NCBI RefSeq assembly: GCF_900110105.1
Contig: NZ_FOCL01000006.1
Coordinates: 186,001 to 250,000, forward strand
DNA from: Mucilaginibacter gossypiicola
Lineage (GTDB): Bacteria > Bacteroidota > Bacteroidia > Sphingobacteriales > Sphingobacteriaceae
Length of the DNA: 64,000 nt
Direction: 5' to 3'
Part shown: in pieces, positions 8,607-18,293 of the stretch
How the letters are laid out: each line of letters begins with the position of its first letter
Numbering within the stretch: the first letter of the stretch is position 1
Made by a program: the position numbers and the translations under genes
Notes under the pieces: model-generated
What the model saw: the letters and a program-made list of their open reading frames with translations, nothing else
Told to the model about the DNA's origin: nothing
Databases searched by the model: none

Positions 8607-8662
8607 GATTCAAGACTTAAGAACCAAGAGTCAGTGTTTTTCCTGATCTTGATTCTTGAATC
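8607..8662. repeat. Inverted repeat between atpD and atpC
   Basis: GATTCAAGA (8607-8615) and TCTTGAATC (8654-8662) pair exactly, with related AAGAACCAAGA / TCTTGAT words between them. It forms a possible hairpin in the atpD-atpC message. Confidence 0.55.
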
Positions 8663-8680
8663 TTATTTTCTTGCTTCTTA

Positions 8681-10216
<1,536 letters not shown>

Positions 10217-10277
10217 TTACTGAACAGCAACATACATCATTTGTAACAGGAATGTATAAGATGCTATTTCAGAGGCG

Positions 10278-10320
10278 CAAAGTTAAGATTTCTATCCAAT
10301 TATTTAAATAGTGTACCAAG
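10278..10320 (-). promoter_or_regulatory. Candidate atpD promoter
   Basis: On the minus strand, TAACTTTG (10278-10285) is a perfect match to the Bacteroidota -7 element TAnnTTTG and is followed by GCGCC. TTG-containing sequence lies upstream toward 10320, without a clear -33 match at the ideal spacing. The leader to atpD would be about 90 bases. Confidence 0.55.
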
Positions 10321-10360
10321 TTTTTTAAAGGATAATTTCAACATTGTTAATTGTTTGCCT

Positions 10361-11347
10361 TTATTGCGCGAAAGTCAATACAATTTTGCCTGTATGAGTG
10401 CTACTTTCCATCAGTTTATGAGCTTCGGCAGCCTCGCGTGCGTCGAAAGTTTTATACACTATGGGCTTGATTTTTCCTGATGATAACAATGGCCATATTT
10501 TTTGCTCGAGGTTTTGGGCGATAGCGGCTTTGAATGCAACCTCACGGCTCCTTAACATGGAGCCCGTAATGATGAGTCTTTTGGCCATGACTTTAGCCAA
10601 ATCAAGCTTCACTTCTCGGCCATTCATAGCGTTGATCATCACCAGTCGGCCTTCAATAGCCAACGAATCGATGTTACCGGGCATATAGTCGCCGCCAATC
10701 ATATCCAGAATCACGTTAACGCCAATGCTATGGGTAAGCAATTTGATCGTATCTTTAAAGTCAGTTGTTTTATAATTGATGGCCTTGTCCGCGCCAAGCT
10801 GTTCGCAGAAGCCGCACTTTTCATCAGAACCAGCTGTTACATAAACTGTGCTGCCCAAAGCTTTGGCCATTTGAATAGCCGTAACACCGATGCCGCTCGA
10901 TCCGCCATGTACCAGCAGCGATTGACCGGGTTGCAGATTGCCACGATCAAATACATTGCTCCACACAGTAAAAAATGTTTCGGGCAGTGAAGCAGCCTCG
11001 GTGAAGCTAAGGTTGGCAGGCACGGGCAGGCATTGGCCTTCGGGTGCTTTGCAATATTCGGCATAGCCACCGCCGGCAACTAACGCGCAAACCTTATCGC
11101 CGGGTTTCCATTGGATAACAGCGTCGCCTACTTCGACAATTATGCCGGCTACTTCCAGTCCGGGGATATCTGCAGGTGCGCTGGTAGGTGGAGGGTAGTT
11201 TCCCTTGCGCTGAAAAACATCGGGCCGGTTAATACCTGCCGCCATTACTTTTATCAGTACTTCATCGGCTCCGTATTGAGGCTTGGGCCTGTCGGCAAGC
11301 TGCAAAACTTCAGGCCCGCCGGGTTGGGTGATCACTATTGCTTTCAT
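10361..11347 (-). CDS. NAD(P)H quinone oxidoreductase, PIG3 (TP53I3) family
   Basis: Zinc-independent medium-chain dehydrogenase/reductase expected to reduce quinones or enones with NADPH in the cytosol. The N-terminal GroES-like domain contains GINRPDVFQRKGNYPPP, the pattern that distinguishes the PIG3 branch. The Rossmann domain has VHGGSSGIGVTA as its nucleotide-binding loop. At 328 residues the length fits. No structural-zinc cysteine cluster is present. The gene stands alone between atpD and the divergent diguanylate cyclase gene. The true substrate cannot be told from sequence. Confidence 0.88.
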   Translation of the reverse strand: MKAIVITQPGGPEVLQLADRPKPQYGADEVLIKVMAAGINRPDVFQRKGNYPPPTSAPADIPGLEVAGIIVEVGDAVIQWKPGDKVCALVAGGGYAEYCKAPEGQCLPVPANLSFTEAASLPETFFTVWSNVFDRGNLQPGQSLLVHGGSSGIGVTAIQMAKALGSTVYVTAGSDEKCGFCEQLGADKAINYKTTDFKDTIKLLTHSIGVNVILDMIGGDYMPGNIDSLAIEGRLVMINAMNGREVKLDLAKVMAKRLIITGSMLRSREVAFKAAIAQNLEQKIWPLLSSGKIKPIVYKTFDAREAAEAHKLMESSTHTGKIVLTFAQ

Positions 11348-11470
11348 AGGTATGACGTTGAAAGCTAAGTTAAGATGAAAATGTCATGTAAGGAAAAGCC
11401 TCTGCGTATTGGCTTCAGATTAAAACTAATTGTATAAATTTATATCATCCTAAATATCAATTTAATTATT

Positions 11471-12340
11471 GTGGAGCCCCGTAAACTTATAACCTCGCTT
11501 GGCGTAATACTGACAACTATTACCGGTATAATTTTATTTTTTACGGAGTTTGATAAGATCAAGGCATTCTTTTTTCCTGCCGGGATAGCTATCAGCGTTC
11601 CGTTATATGTGTTTTCGTTATTAGGCATTGGTTTATTGGTGTTTTATAGTGTTTATATTTTTTATTTCAAAGAAGTTACCAGTCACAAGAAAACTAAAAC
11701 AGAACTGGAAAACGTGAAAGCATTATTATTAGATTCTGAAAGGATGCGTTTGATAGACTTTGTGACCGGTATTGCCAATCAGGAGAAATTTAAAATAGAT
11801 ATTCAAAACAGACCTAAAGAGTTATTTCATCTAATACTGATTGATTTAGACGGTTTTGGTGAGATAAATAAAAAACAAGGGTTTCAAAAAGGCGATGAAG
11901 TGATCAGGACAATTGCCCAGGAGTTGTTTGGCAGGATGAGAAGGGATGAGGAGATTTACAAGCGGGATTATAAACTTGAAAATAACTTCATGAAACGCAT
12001 CTACCGAAAATACACAGGTGGAGATGAATTTATTTTTCTGATAAAAGGCCCCCAGTATGAGGCAGTCGGTTTTTTAGCGAGGATCCAAAAGCAGCTGGAA
12101 GAACTGAACGCTGAATCTCCTGTTTTTTCAAATTACAAAATTACTTTTCACGGTGCTATCGTACCCTTATATCCATCAGATACCTTTGAACAGGCTTATG
12201 ATAAGTTGCAAAGAGGATTTGTGCAGGCAGCCGAAGAAAGTAATGGGCTACGGGTTTATTGGGATAAAACAGAAGAAGATACATTTGTGAAATATAAATC
12301 CTTATATGATAACGCAAGAAGGATTTTTAAGATCCAATGA
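11471..12340 (+). CDS. Membrane-anchored GGDEF protein, probable diguanylate cyclase
   Basis: Probably makes cyclic di-GMP from two GTP at the inner membrane. Two hydrophobic segments (about residues 8-26 and 34-66) anchor it, a short coiled linker follows, and the GGDEF domain starts at DFVTGIANQEKF (about 96-107). The metal and GTP residues are seen in ILIDLDGFGEINKKQGF, and the catalytic GGDEF is intact at 183-187. The upstream RxxD inhibitory site is missing, and about 15 extra charged residues precede GGDEF. The start is a GTG at 11471; no ATG fits. Degenerate or non-cyclase function cannot be excluded, but all key residues are present. Confidence 0.85.
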   Translation: MEPRKLITSLGVILTTITGIILFFTEFDKIKAFFFPAGIAISVPLYVFSLLGIGLLVFYSVYIFYFKEVTSHKKTKTELENVKALLLDSERMRLIDFVTGIANQEKFKIDIQNRPKELFHLILIDLDGFGEINKKQGFQKGDEVIRTIAQELFGRMRRDEEIYKRDYKLENNFMKRIYRKYTGGDEFIFLIKGPQYEAVGFLARIQKQLEELNAESPVFSNYKITFHGAIVPLYPSDTFEQAYDKLQRGFVQAAEESNGLRVYWDKTEEDTFVKYKSLYDNARRIFKIQ

Positions 12341-12698
12341 TCTGAAGATAAAGGCTACTTATACCGTTGCTAAAGGCACAAGTAGCGATTGCCCTCCATT
12401 CCCGCCCTTCATACTTGCGCCGGTCGAGGGTTTGTTTTAGAATGCGGACGGTAAGTAATACGCTTTTAAAATCAACAGTAAATACGAGACACCTACGGAG
12501 CCTAAAGGTTTTCGTTTTATTTTCTATAAACACGGTACCTCTCTGGGGTATTCGGCGTTAAATTAAAACTCCGTTAGGAGTACCGTGTTTATAGCAACTT
12601 ATAAAGTGACTTTTTGGCTCCGTAGGTACCTCGTGTTTAAAAGTGCTATATGTTAACAGAAATTACAAGGCAATCACCGGCATAGTAGCTCCCAACCT
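12341..12698. other. Gene-free region with nested inverted repeats
   Basis: About 360 bases between two convergent genes (diguanylate cyclase on plus, permease on minus). The only structure seen is the nested palindrome at 12484-12634. Short reading frames here are by-products of that repeat and are not supported as genes. Confidence 0.7.
12484..12634. repeat. Nested palindromic repeat, family D
   Basis: The outer arms ACGAGACACCTACGGAGCC (12484-12502) and GGCTCCGTAGGTACCTCGT (12616-12634) pair almost fully. The inner arms CTATAAACACGGTAC (12524-12538) and GTACCGTGTTTATAG (12580-12594) pair perfectly. It lies between convergent genes and could serve as a two-way terminator or be a mobile miniature element. 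Confidence 0.8.
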
Positions 12699-15101
12699 CT
12701 AATCGCTAACCCGCAAACTCTCAACCGGATTAGCCGCTGCAGCCCTGAAAGATTGTAGACTGATAGTAACAAACGCGATAACCACAGCCCCCGCGCCTGC
12801 TAATATCACCACCCACCATTGTATATCTTGCCGGTAAGCAAAACCCTGCAGCCATTTGTTCATAGTTAACCAGGCCAATGGCGCTGCAATTAAAAATGAC
12901 ATAGCCACTAACCTCACAAAATCTTTCGATAACATGGTTACAATAGCCGCTATGCTTGCACCCAATACCTTGCGGATGCCTATCTCCCGGTTACGTTGCT
13001 CGGCAGCATAAGCGGCAAGGCCAAATAAACCAAGGCAGGCAATAGCTATAGCTAAGCCCGTAAAAATGATAAATAGTTGCCCCATGCGTTGCTCGGTGCG
13101 GTACAGGGCATCAAAATCGGCGTCCATGAACGAATATTCAAAATGCTCATTTGGGGCGATGGTTTTCCAGGTTTTCTCTATTCCGGTCATCAGGATGGGC
13201 AGGTTATGGGTATTTATGCGGATGCTTAAACGCGCCAGCCAATCGTTGTCGAGCACCATTACCAGCGGGGTGACATTATCGTGCAACGAACTAAAGTTGA
13301 AATCCTTTACTACGCCTATCACATGATATTTTTTTAGGTCCTTAGCAGTGCCCGTGTTGATGGTTTTGCCAATGGCATCATTGCCATAGCCAAATACTTT
13401 TGCCGCTGTTTCATTGATAACCATCGCTGTTGAATCGGTCCTGAACTCCCCGGAAAAACCGCGGCCATTCTTTATTTGCATACCCATGGTACTGATGTAA
13501 TCTTCATCAATTTTCCAGAATTGGGTAGACTGGCCTTCTTTTCCACCCGGCGACACATAGTTTAACACTTTGTTATTGGCTGTTGGTAAAAAGCTGGTAA
13601 GCGTAGCGTTAATAACACCGGGTAGCTTTTTAATCTCCTGTTTCAACAGTTCGGGGTGTTCAAGCGTATTAACGTTGTTGAGGATAAGTACCTGGTTTCG
13701 GTTAAAGCCGAGGTTCTTATTTTGAATATAGTTGAGTTGGTTATAGATCACCAAAGTGCCTATCACCAAAAAAATAGAAATGGAAAACTGGAAAACCACC
13801 AGCGTGCTCCGGAATGTACCACCTTTAAAGCCTGTTGAGATCTTCCCTTTTAAAACATTAATGGGTTGAAATGCCGAAAGGAAAAATGCGGGATAGGAGC
13901 CTGCCAAAACACCCACTATAACAACAATGCTTAATAATGCAGGCAATAGCCAGGTTGCAGTTTGCGCATTTATGACTAATTGTTTGTTTGAAAGATGATT
14001 GAATAAAGGTAGCAAGGCCCACGCGGCAAACACCGCAATAACGGCAGCTACGAAAGTTATGATCAATGACTCGGCAAGGAACTGGAAAATAAGATGCTTG
14101 CGCGATGAGCCTAATACCTTGCGTACCCCAACTTCGCGTGCCCGACTGGCCGAGCGGGCTGTGGACAAGTTCATGAAATTAATACAGGCCAGTAATAAAA
14201 TAAATATAGCCACCGCCGAAAAAATATAAACATACTGGCTGTTGCCATTAGCACCCAACTCCATTATCCGGTTTGATTTAAGGTGTATATCTGTTACCGG
14301 CATCAGGCTAAGTTTGAAGTAGTTGCCGCCGGACCTGAACTTGCTGTAATTCATAGTGCTTGAACCTTTAAGTCCCTCTTGCATTTCTGCATTGAGTTTT
14401 GATTCAAGGCGGTTGATATTTGCGTTAGGTTTGAGCAGTACGTAAGTGGCAAAGGCGGTTAACCTGTTCCATGGAGCATCATTATTGATTGGGTGGTCTG
14501 TTGCCAGTAAAAAGTTGGCCCTGAAATGCGATTGTACCGGCATATCTTTCATGACGCCGGTTATTTTGAGTGATGTACCGCTTGTTACTAAAAACAAAGT
14601 TTGCCCAATCACATTGCTGCGATTAAAATATTTTTTTGCCATCGACTCAGCAATCACTACCGTGTTAGGTTCTTTTAAAGCCGTTTTGGCATCGCCGGAG
14701 AGTAGGGGGAGGGTAAATACATCAAAGATATTTGGTTCGCTGTAAAAGGTTGTGCCATCTTCCCGCACAATTTCATCGCCTTTTTTAAAGCGGATGTTTA
14801 ATGCCGGTGTTACACGTACAGCTGTTTCAACTTCGGGGCATTCTGTTTTTAAAACATTGGCAACCGGAATAGCTGTTATGGCATATTCAGTAAGCGTTCC
14901 GCTAAATTTTAGGTCGGTATTAACCCGGTAGATCCTTTCGTGTTTGACATTATATTGATCGTAACTCAATTCATCTGTCACATAAAATGTAATGAGCAGG
15001 CAAATGGCCAACCCTAATGCTAAACCTATAATATTAATAAAAGTAAAGCCTTTGTTTTTTAATAAGCTTCGCAGCGCGGTTTTAAAGTAGTTCCTGAGCA
15101 T
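12699..15101 (-). CDS. FtsX/MacB-type ABC transporter permease
   Basis: Large integral-membrane permease of the MacB/FtsX type (800 residues). It carries an N-terminal transmembrane helix near residues 20-42 and a MacB-like periplasmic core domain of about 240 residues. A first FtsX block of three helices follows (about 285-420), then a second periplasmic domain and a final FtsX block (about 680-790). The duplicated motifs AREVGVRKVLGSS and NREIGIRKVLGAS mark the two halves. It lacks an ATPase domain and no ATPase gene is adjacent, so it must use one encoded elsewhere. The substrate is unknown; relatives move lipoproteins, antibiotics or peptides. Two tandem dyads lie immediately upstream. 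Confidence 0.88.
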   Translation of the reverse strand: MLRNYFKTALRSLLKNKGFTFINIIGLALGLAICLLITFYVTDELSYDQYNVKHERIYRVNTDLKFSGTLTEYAITAIPVANVLKTECPEVETAVRVTPALNIRFKKGDEIVREDGTTFYSEPNIFDVFTLPLLSGDAKTALKEPNTVVIAESMAKKYFNRSNVIGQTLFLVTSGTSLKITGVMKDMPVQSHFRANFLLATDHPINNDAPWNRLTAFATYVLLKPNANINRLESKLNAEMQEGLKGSSTMNYSKFRSGGNYFKLSLMPVTDIHLKSNRIMELGANGNSQYVYIFSAVAIFILLLACINFMNLSTARSASRAREVGVRKVLGSSRKHLIFQFLAESLIITFVAAVIAVFAAWALLPLFNHLSNKQLVINAQTATWLLPALLSIVVIVGVLAGSYPAFFLSAFQPINVLKGKISTGFKGGTFRSTLVVFQFSISIFLVIGTLVIYNQLNYIQNKNLGFNRNQVLILNNVNTLEHPELLKQEIKKLPGVINATLTSFLPTANNKVLNYVSPGGKEGQSTQFWKIDEDYISTMGMQIKNGRGFSGEFRTDSTAMVINETAAKVFGYGNDAIGKTINTGTAKDLKKYHVIGVVKDFNFSSLHDNVTPLVMVLDNDWLARLSIRINTHNLPILMTGIEKTWKTIAPNEHFEYSFMDADFDALYRTEQRMGQLFIIFTGLAIAIACLGLFGLAAYAAEQRNREIGIRKVLGASIAAIVTMLSKDFVRLVAMSFLIAAPLAWLTMNKWLQGFAYRQDIQWWVVILAGAGAVVIAFVTISLQSFRAAAANPVESLRVSD

Positions 15102-15129
15102 AGCATAAAAGGTTTATGTTATAAAGATA

Positions 15130-15176
15130 TAACTAAGTTTTTAGTTAATTGATAATAATAACTAATTTTTTAGTTT
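15130..15176. promoter_or_regulatory. Two tandem operator-like dyads upstream of the permease gene
   Basis: TAACTAA-GTTT-TTAGTTA (15130-15147) and TAACTAA-TTTT-TTAGTTT (15159-15176) are near-identical dyads with centres 29 bases apart, starting 29 bases upstream of the permease start. This spacing and symmetry suggest binding of a dimeric repressor. The regulator is not in the window. Confidence 0.55.
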
Positions 15177-15302
15177 TTGTGTTATTTGATCGGCCTTTTA
15201 TATAAAGCAGGCATTCATTTAAACATCTTAATGTTAAAAAAGGAGGTGTGCTTATTTAACTCATTTTATTTTCATTCATTTGCTTAAAACAAACAACACC
15301 AT

Positions 15303-15764
15303 ATGTCATTACAGATCGGCCAGCCGGCTCCTCAGTTTATTTTGATTTCATCGGCCTTAAAAAGCGTTTCATTGGCCGATTTTAAGGGCCGTAAAGTAGT
15401 TATCCATTTTTTTCCTTTGGCCTTTACAGGCGTTTGTACTACGCAGCTATGTACCATGCGCGACAGCTTTGGTTATTATGATGGCCTAAATGCTACTATA
15501 TTGGGTATCTCTGTCGATTCGCCTTTTACCCTGGCTAAGTTTAAAGAAGAGAACAATTATCAGTTTGATCTGCTGTCTGATTTTAATAAGGAAGTATCTA
15601 CTGCTTATGGCGCTATTTATGACCAATTTGTTATGGGACTTAAAGGCGTAGCCAAGCGCGCTGCCTTTGTAATTGACGAAGAGCAGAATGTCATTTACGC
15701 CGAGGTTTTGGAGGATGCAGGACAGCTGCCTAATTTTGAGGCTATTGCGGAAATTGTAAAATAA
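15303..15764 (+). CDS. Peroxiredoxin (AhpC/TSA family, AhpE/BCP-like)
   Basis: Thiol peroxidase of the thioredoxin fold that reduces hydrogen peroxide and organic hydroperoxides in the cytosol. The active-site pattern PLAFTGVC gives P38, T42 and the peroxidatic C45. A second cysteine, C50, lies five residues on, the spacing used by two-cysteine BCP/PrxQ enzymes. The surrounding TGVCTTQLCTMRD also resembles AhpE, so the exact subclass is open. At 153 residues the length is right. A perfect AGGAGGTG stands 55 bases upstream of the ATG, too far to act on this start. Confidence 0.9.
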   Translation: MSLQIGQPAPQFILISSALKSVSLADFKGRKVVIHFFPLAFTGVCTTQLCTMRDSFGYYDGLNATILGISVDSPFTLAKFKEENNYQFDLLSDFNKEVSTAYGAIYDQFVMGLKGVAKRAAFVIDEEQNVIYAEVLEDAGQLPNFEAIAEIVK

Positions 15765-15777
15765 TTTTGAATAAAAA

Positions 15778-15808
15778 TTTGCAACGGGTTATTTAAATCC
15801 TATCTTTG
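15778..15808 (+). promoter_or_regulatory. tRNA-Arg promoter, Bacteroidota consensus
   Basis: TTTG (15778-15781), exactly 19 bases, then TATCTTTG (15801-15808): a full match to the Bacteroidota -33/-7 promoter, placed 18 bases before the tRNA. It supports the phylum assignment. Confidence 0.85.
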
Positions 15809-15826
15809 CATTCCATTTCGGAACAG

Positions 15827-15900
15827 GCACTCGTAGCTCAATTGGATAGAGCATCTGACTACGGATCAGAAGGTTAGGGGTTCGACTCCCTTCGAGTGCA
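15827..15900 (+). tRNA. tRNA-Arg, anticodon ACG
   Basis: A 74-base cloverleaf. The acceptor stem is GCACTCG / CGAGTGC with discriminator A. The D arm is AGCTCAATTGGATAGAGCA, the anticodon stem TCTGA / TCAGA closes the loop CTACGGA (anticodon ACG, bound for inosine at the wobble base), and the T arm is GGGGTTCGACTCCC. The 3' CCA is not encoded. It reads CGU, CGC and CGA codons. Confidence 0.96.
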
Positions 15901-15954
15901 CAAACGCACTGCAATTACAGGGTTTTCTACCCAAGGTGCACAAAACTAACTGAT

Positions 15955-15990
15955 AAGCCTTTCTGTTGTATTACCGAAAGGCTTTTAATT
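15955..15990 (+). terminator. Hairpin terminator after tRNA-Arg
   Basis: AAGCCTTTC (15955-15963) pairs with GAAAGGCTT (15976-15984) around a 12-base loop, followed by TTAATTT. It is placed between the tRNA and adk and would end the tRNA transcript. Confidence 0.7.
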
Positions 15991-16000
15991 TATCAAGAGC

Positions 16001-16579
16001 ATGCTAAATCTGGTTTTGTTTGGCCCTCCCGGTGCCGGGAAAGGTACTCAGTCGAAAAAACTTATTGACAAATACGATTTGATCCATCTTTCAACTGGGG
16101 ATTTATTGCGCGGCGAAATTGCACAAGGTACAGAATTGGGTTTGGAAGCCAAAAAACTAATGGACGACGGAAAACTTGTTCCGGATGCCGTAGTTATTGG
16201 AATGATAAGCAATAAGCTTGATGCTAATAAGGATGCCAAAGGTTTTATTTTTGATGGCTTTCCGCGTACTGTTGCGCAGGCAGAAGCTTTGGATCAATTA
16301 TTAGAATCAAAGCAATCGGCAATTTCAGGCATGACAGCGCTTGAGGTTAACGATGACGAGCTTGAGCGCCGTTTGTTGGATAGAGGTAAAGAATCTGGCA
16401 GGGCAGATGATGCTAATCCCGAGGTTATCCGCAAACGCATTAAAGAATACAATGATAAAACTGCTCCTGTAGCCGGTTTCTATCAAAATCAAAATAAATT
16501 TAAAAACATTAACGGCGTAGGTTCGGTAGATGATATCTTCGGTGCTTTAGTTGATGTTATAGAAGAGTATAATAAATAG
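16001..16579 (+). CDS. adk: Adenylate kinase
   Basis: Interconverts AMP plus ATP and two ADP in the cytosol. The P-loop is GPPGAGKGTQ (residues 8-17), the AMP-binding part follows as LIHLSTGDLLRGEI, and FDGFPRT is intact. The LID is short (about 126-140) and lacks zinc-binding cysteines, so this is the short-form enzyme with 192 residues, as in other Bacteroidota. It sits 113 bases upstream of obgE in the same direction, with a strong hairpin between them. Confidence 0.96.
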   Translation: MLNLVLFGPPGAGKGTQSKKLIDKYDLIHLSTGDLLRGEIAQGTELGLEAKKLMDDGKLVPDAVVIGMISNKLDANKDAKGFIFDGFPRTVAQAEALDQLLESKQSAISGMTALEVNDDELERRLLDRGKESGRADDANPEVIRKRIKEYNDKTAPVAGFYQNQNKFKNINGVGSVDDIFGALVDVIEEYNK

Positions 16580-16595
16580 TCGTTCGGAAGTCTTT

Positions 16596-16671
16596 AGTCC
16601 GAAAGTCGGTAAAGTCCGCAGGTTGGGAACATTAATATTCTTAACTTTCGGACTTTACTAACTTTCGGACT
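16596..16671. repeat. Inverted repeat between adk and obgE
   Basis: Two 23-base arms (16596-16618 and 16649-16671) are complementary at 21 positions, built from AGTCCGAAAGTC / AAAGTCCG words. The loop is 30 bases. Adk stops 17 bases before it and obgE starts 21 bases after it, so it may act as a partial terminator or RNA-stability element. Confidence 0.75.
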
Positions 16672-16692
16672 TTCCGTCTAAATAAAAAAATT

Positions 16693-17700
16693 ATGTCGCA
16701 GGGTTCCAATTTTGTTGATTATGTAAAAATCTGTTGCCGTTCGGGCCACGGAGGTGCCGGTTCTGCCCATTTGCACCGTGATATATTAACTTCAAAAGGT
16801 GGTCCTGATGGTGGCGATGGCGGCAGGGGAGGCCATGTTATTGTAAAAGGTAACGCCCAACTGTGGACCATGCTGCACCTAAAATACCGCAAACATGTTA
16901 TTGCCGGCGATGGCGATTCGGGCGGTAGCTCATTACGTACAGGCAAAACCGGTCGCGATGAAATATTAGAAGTACCCCTTGGTACAACCGTAAAAAATGC
17001 CGAAACCGGCGAAGTACTTTTTGAGATAACTCAAGACGGCGAAACCAAGATCCTTACTCCAGGTGGCCGTGGCGGCCTGGGTAACTGGCATTTTAAAACA
17101 TCAATCCAACAAACCCCACGTTTTGCCCAACCTGGCGAAGACGGTCGGGAGGATTGGAATATCCTCGAACTTAAAGTATTGGCCGATGTTGGCCTTGTTG
17201 GTTTCCCTAATGCAGGTAAATCAACCCTGCTTTCGGTAGTATCAGCTGCCAAGCCGGAAATTGCCGACTACGCATTTACCACACTTGTGCCTAATTTAGG
17301 TATCGTATCGTACCGTGGTGGGCGCTCATTTGTAATGGCCGATATTCCGGGTATTATTGAAGGTGCATCGCAGGGAAAAGGATTAGGGCTTCGGTTTTTG
17401 AGGCATATCGAGCGTAACTCGGTATTGTTGTTTATGGTACCTGCTGATACATCGCGCAGCATAAAAGAAGAATACGAAATATTATTGCGTGAGCTGGAAG
17501 AATACAATCCCGAACTGATGCACAAGCCCCGTGTGCTGGCAGTTACTAAAACTGATATGCTTGACGACGAACTGCAGGCCGAAATGAAAAAGGAGATCCC
17601 GGATGGCATCCCCTCTATATTTATATCGTCTGTGGCTCAGAAAAATATCGATCAGCTAAAGGACCTGCTCTGGAAAGAGATCAATGCGAGTGTGATTTAA
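16693..17700 (+). CDS. obgE: Obg-family GTPase (CgtA)
   Basis: Ribosome-associated GTPase needed for large-subunit maturation and stress control. The glycine-rich Obg fold fills about residues 1-158 (repeats such as GGDGGRGG and GGRGGLGN). The G domain then shows G1 [10 protein letters not shown]3 [10 protein letters not shown] and G4 TKTD, with a final SSV as G5. The protein ends at 335 residues, directly after the G domain, and so lacks the C-terminal OCT domain found in Firmicutes. The gene is followed by a repeat-filled region. Confidence 0.96.
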   Translation: MSQGSNFVDYVKICCRSGHGGAGSAHLHRDILTSKGGPDGGDGGRGGHVIVKGNAQLWTMLHLKYRKHVIAGDGDSGGSSLRTGKTGRDEILEVPLGTTVKNAETGEVLFEITQDGETKILTPGGRGGLGNWHFKTSIQQTPRFAQPGEDGREDWNILELKVLADVGLVGFPNAGKSTLLSVVSAAKPEIADYAFTTLVPNLGIVSYRGGRSFVMADIPGIIEGASQGKGLGLRFLRHIERNSVLLFMVPADTSRSIKEEYEILLRELEEYNPELMHKPRVLAVTKTDMLDDELQAEMKKEIPDGIPSIFISSVAQKNIDQLKDLLWKEINASVI

Positions 17701-17727
17701 ATAAGCTAAAGAATAGTATAAAAGAGG

Positions 17728-17810
17728 CGTCATTGCGAGGTACGAAGCCAATCTCCGATTAGCAGGTTCTCCCTGTAATTTTTGGGATTGCTTCGTACCT
17801 CGCAATGACG
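17728..17810. repeat. REP-like palindrome, family A copy 2
   Basis: Arms CGTCATTGCGAGGTACGAAG... (17728-17753) and its complement ending CTCGCAATGACG (17786-17810). It shares with 2275-2355 the centre CGATTAGCAG...CTGTAA...TTTGG. The inner pairing here is CAGG / CCTG where copy 1 has CAGATC / GATCTG. Confidence 0.9.
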
Positions 17811-17832
17811 TTTTTATTATAGATTTGTTTCT

Positions 17833-17996
17833 CTGCCCCCTTGTTGGTGTTGTCACCATAAGCGTTTGGAAGAAAATAAAAAGTTCGGGATTGTGCGATT
17901 CCCTCCCCTGGGAGGGTGTAGGGAGGGGTTTATTCGCTTAAAATAGCGCATAAACTCTGCCCCTTGTTGGTGTTGTCACAATAGGTGTTCGGAAGA
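17833..17996. repeat. Pair of about 40-base direct repeats
   Basis: TCTGCCCCCTTGTTGGTGTT...GGAAGA (17833-17872) recurs at 17956-17996 with a few changes. Both contain the GGTGTTGTCAC word of family B. Confidence 0.75.
17901..17929. repeat. GC-rich palindrome, family C
   Basis: CCCTCCCCTGGGAGGG followed by TGTAGGGAGGGG can form alternative hairpins of C and G runs. This word type is common between genes in Bacteroidota. Confidence 0.65.
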
Positions 17997-18193
17997 TGAA
18001 ATTATCTCTACTTTTTAAATAAAAAAATATGTCATTGCGAGCGTAGCGCGGCAATCTCGTAGCCAATGCATATCCGCCCTGTATAGTTACGGGATTGCCA
18101 CGTCGCCCCAAGTGCTCTTGCCCTCGCCGCTCCTCGCAATGACATGGCTTTTTTAACCAGCATTCCCAACCGATCTGAATCTTCCGAACACCT
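17983..18193. repeat. 15-bp inverted repeat enclosing a family A element
   Basis: AGGTGTTCGGAAGAT (17983-17997) is exactly complementary to ATCTTCCGAACACCT (18179-18193). The family A copy 3 at 18030-18144 lies between the arms, giving a nested palindrome. Confidence 0.75.
18030..18144. repeat. REP-like palindrome, family A copy 3 (diverged)
   Basis: TGTCATTGCGAG at 18030-18041 and CTCGCAATGACA ending at 18144 are complementary ends. The interior differs from copies 1 and 2 (GCGTAGCGCGGCAATCTCGT...GGGATTGCCACGTCGCC) and is longer. Confidence 0.8.
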
Positions 18194-18195
18194 GT

Positions 18196-18293
18196 GGTGT
18201 TGTCACCGACAACTCTATACGCCCTGCTTTCGAGTAATGCTTTCCGTGTATTGCAAGAGCCTTAGAGTGCGAAAATATTTTGGTGAGAACACC
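18196..18293. repeat. Inverted repeat, family B copy 2
   Basis: GGTGTTGTCACC (18196-18207) and GGTGAGAACACC (18282-18293) pair at 11 of 12 positions over about 100 bases, the same geometry as 8165-8265. A further CTTCCGAACACC word follows at 18311. Confidence 0.65.

Noticed and set aside
15241-15248. AGGAGGTG, a perfect Shine-Dalgarno sequence
   Set aside because: It is 55 bases from the peroxiredoxin start and has no sensible reading frame at the normal distance. Chance occurrence is likely.
17656-17859. A 67-codon minus-strand reading frame containing SLRGTKQS
   Set aside because: It is the translation of the family A palindrome; peptides of this kind arise wherever the repeat lies in frame. 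There is no start signal or homology apart from the repeat.
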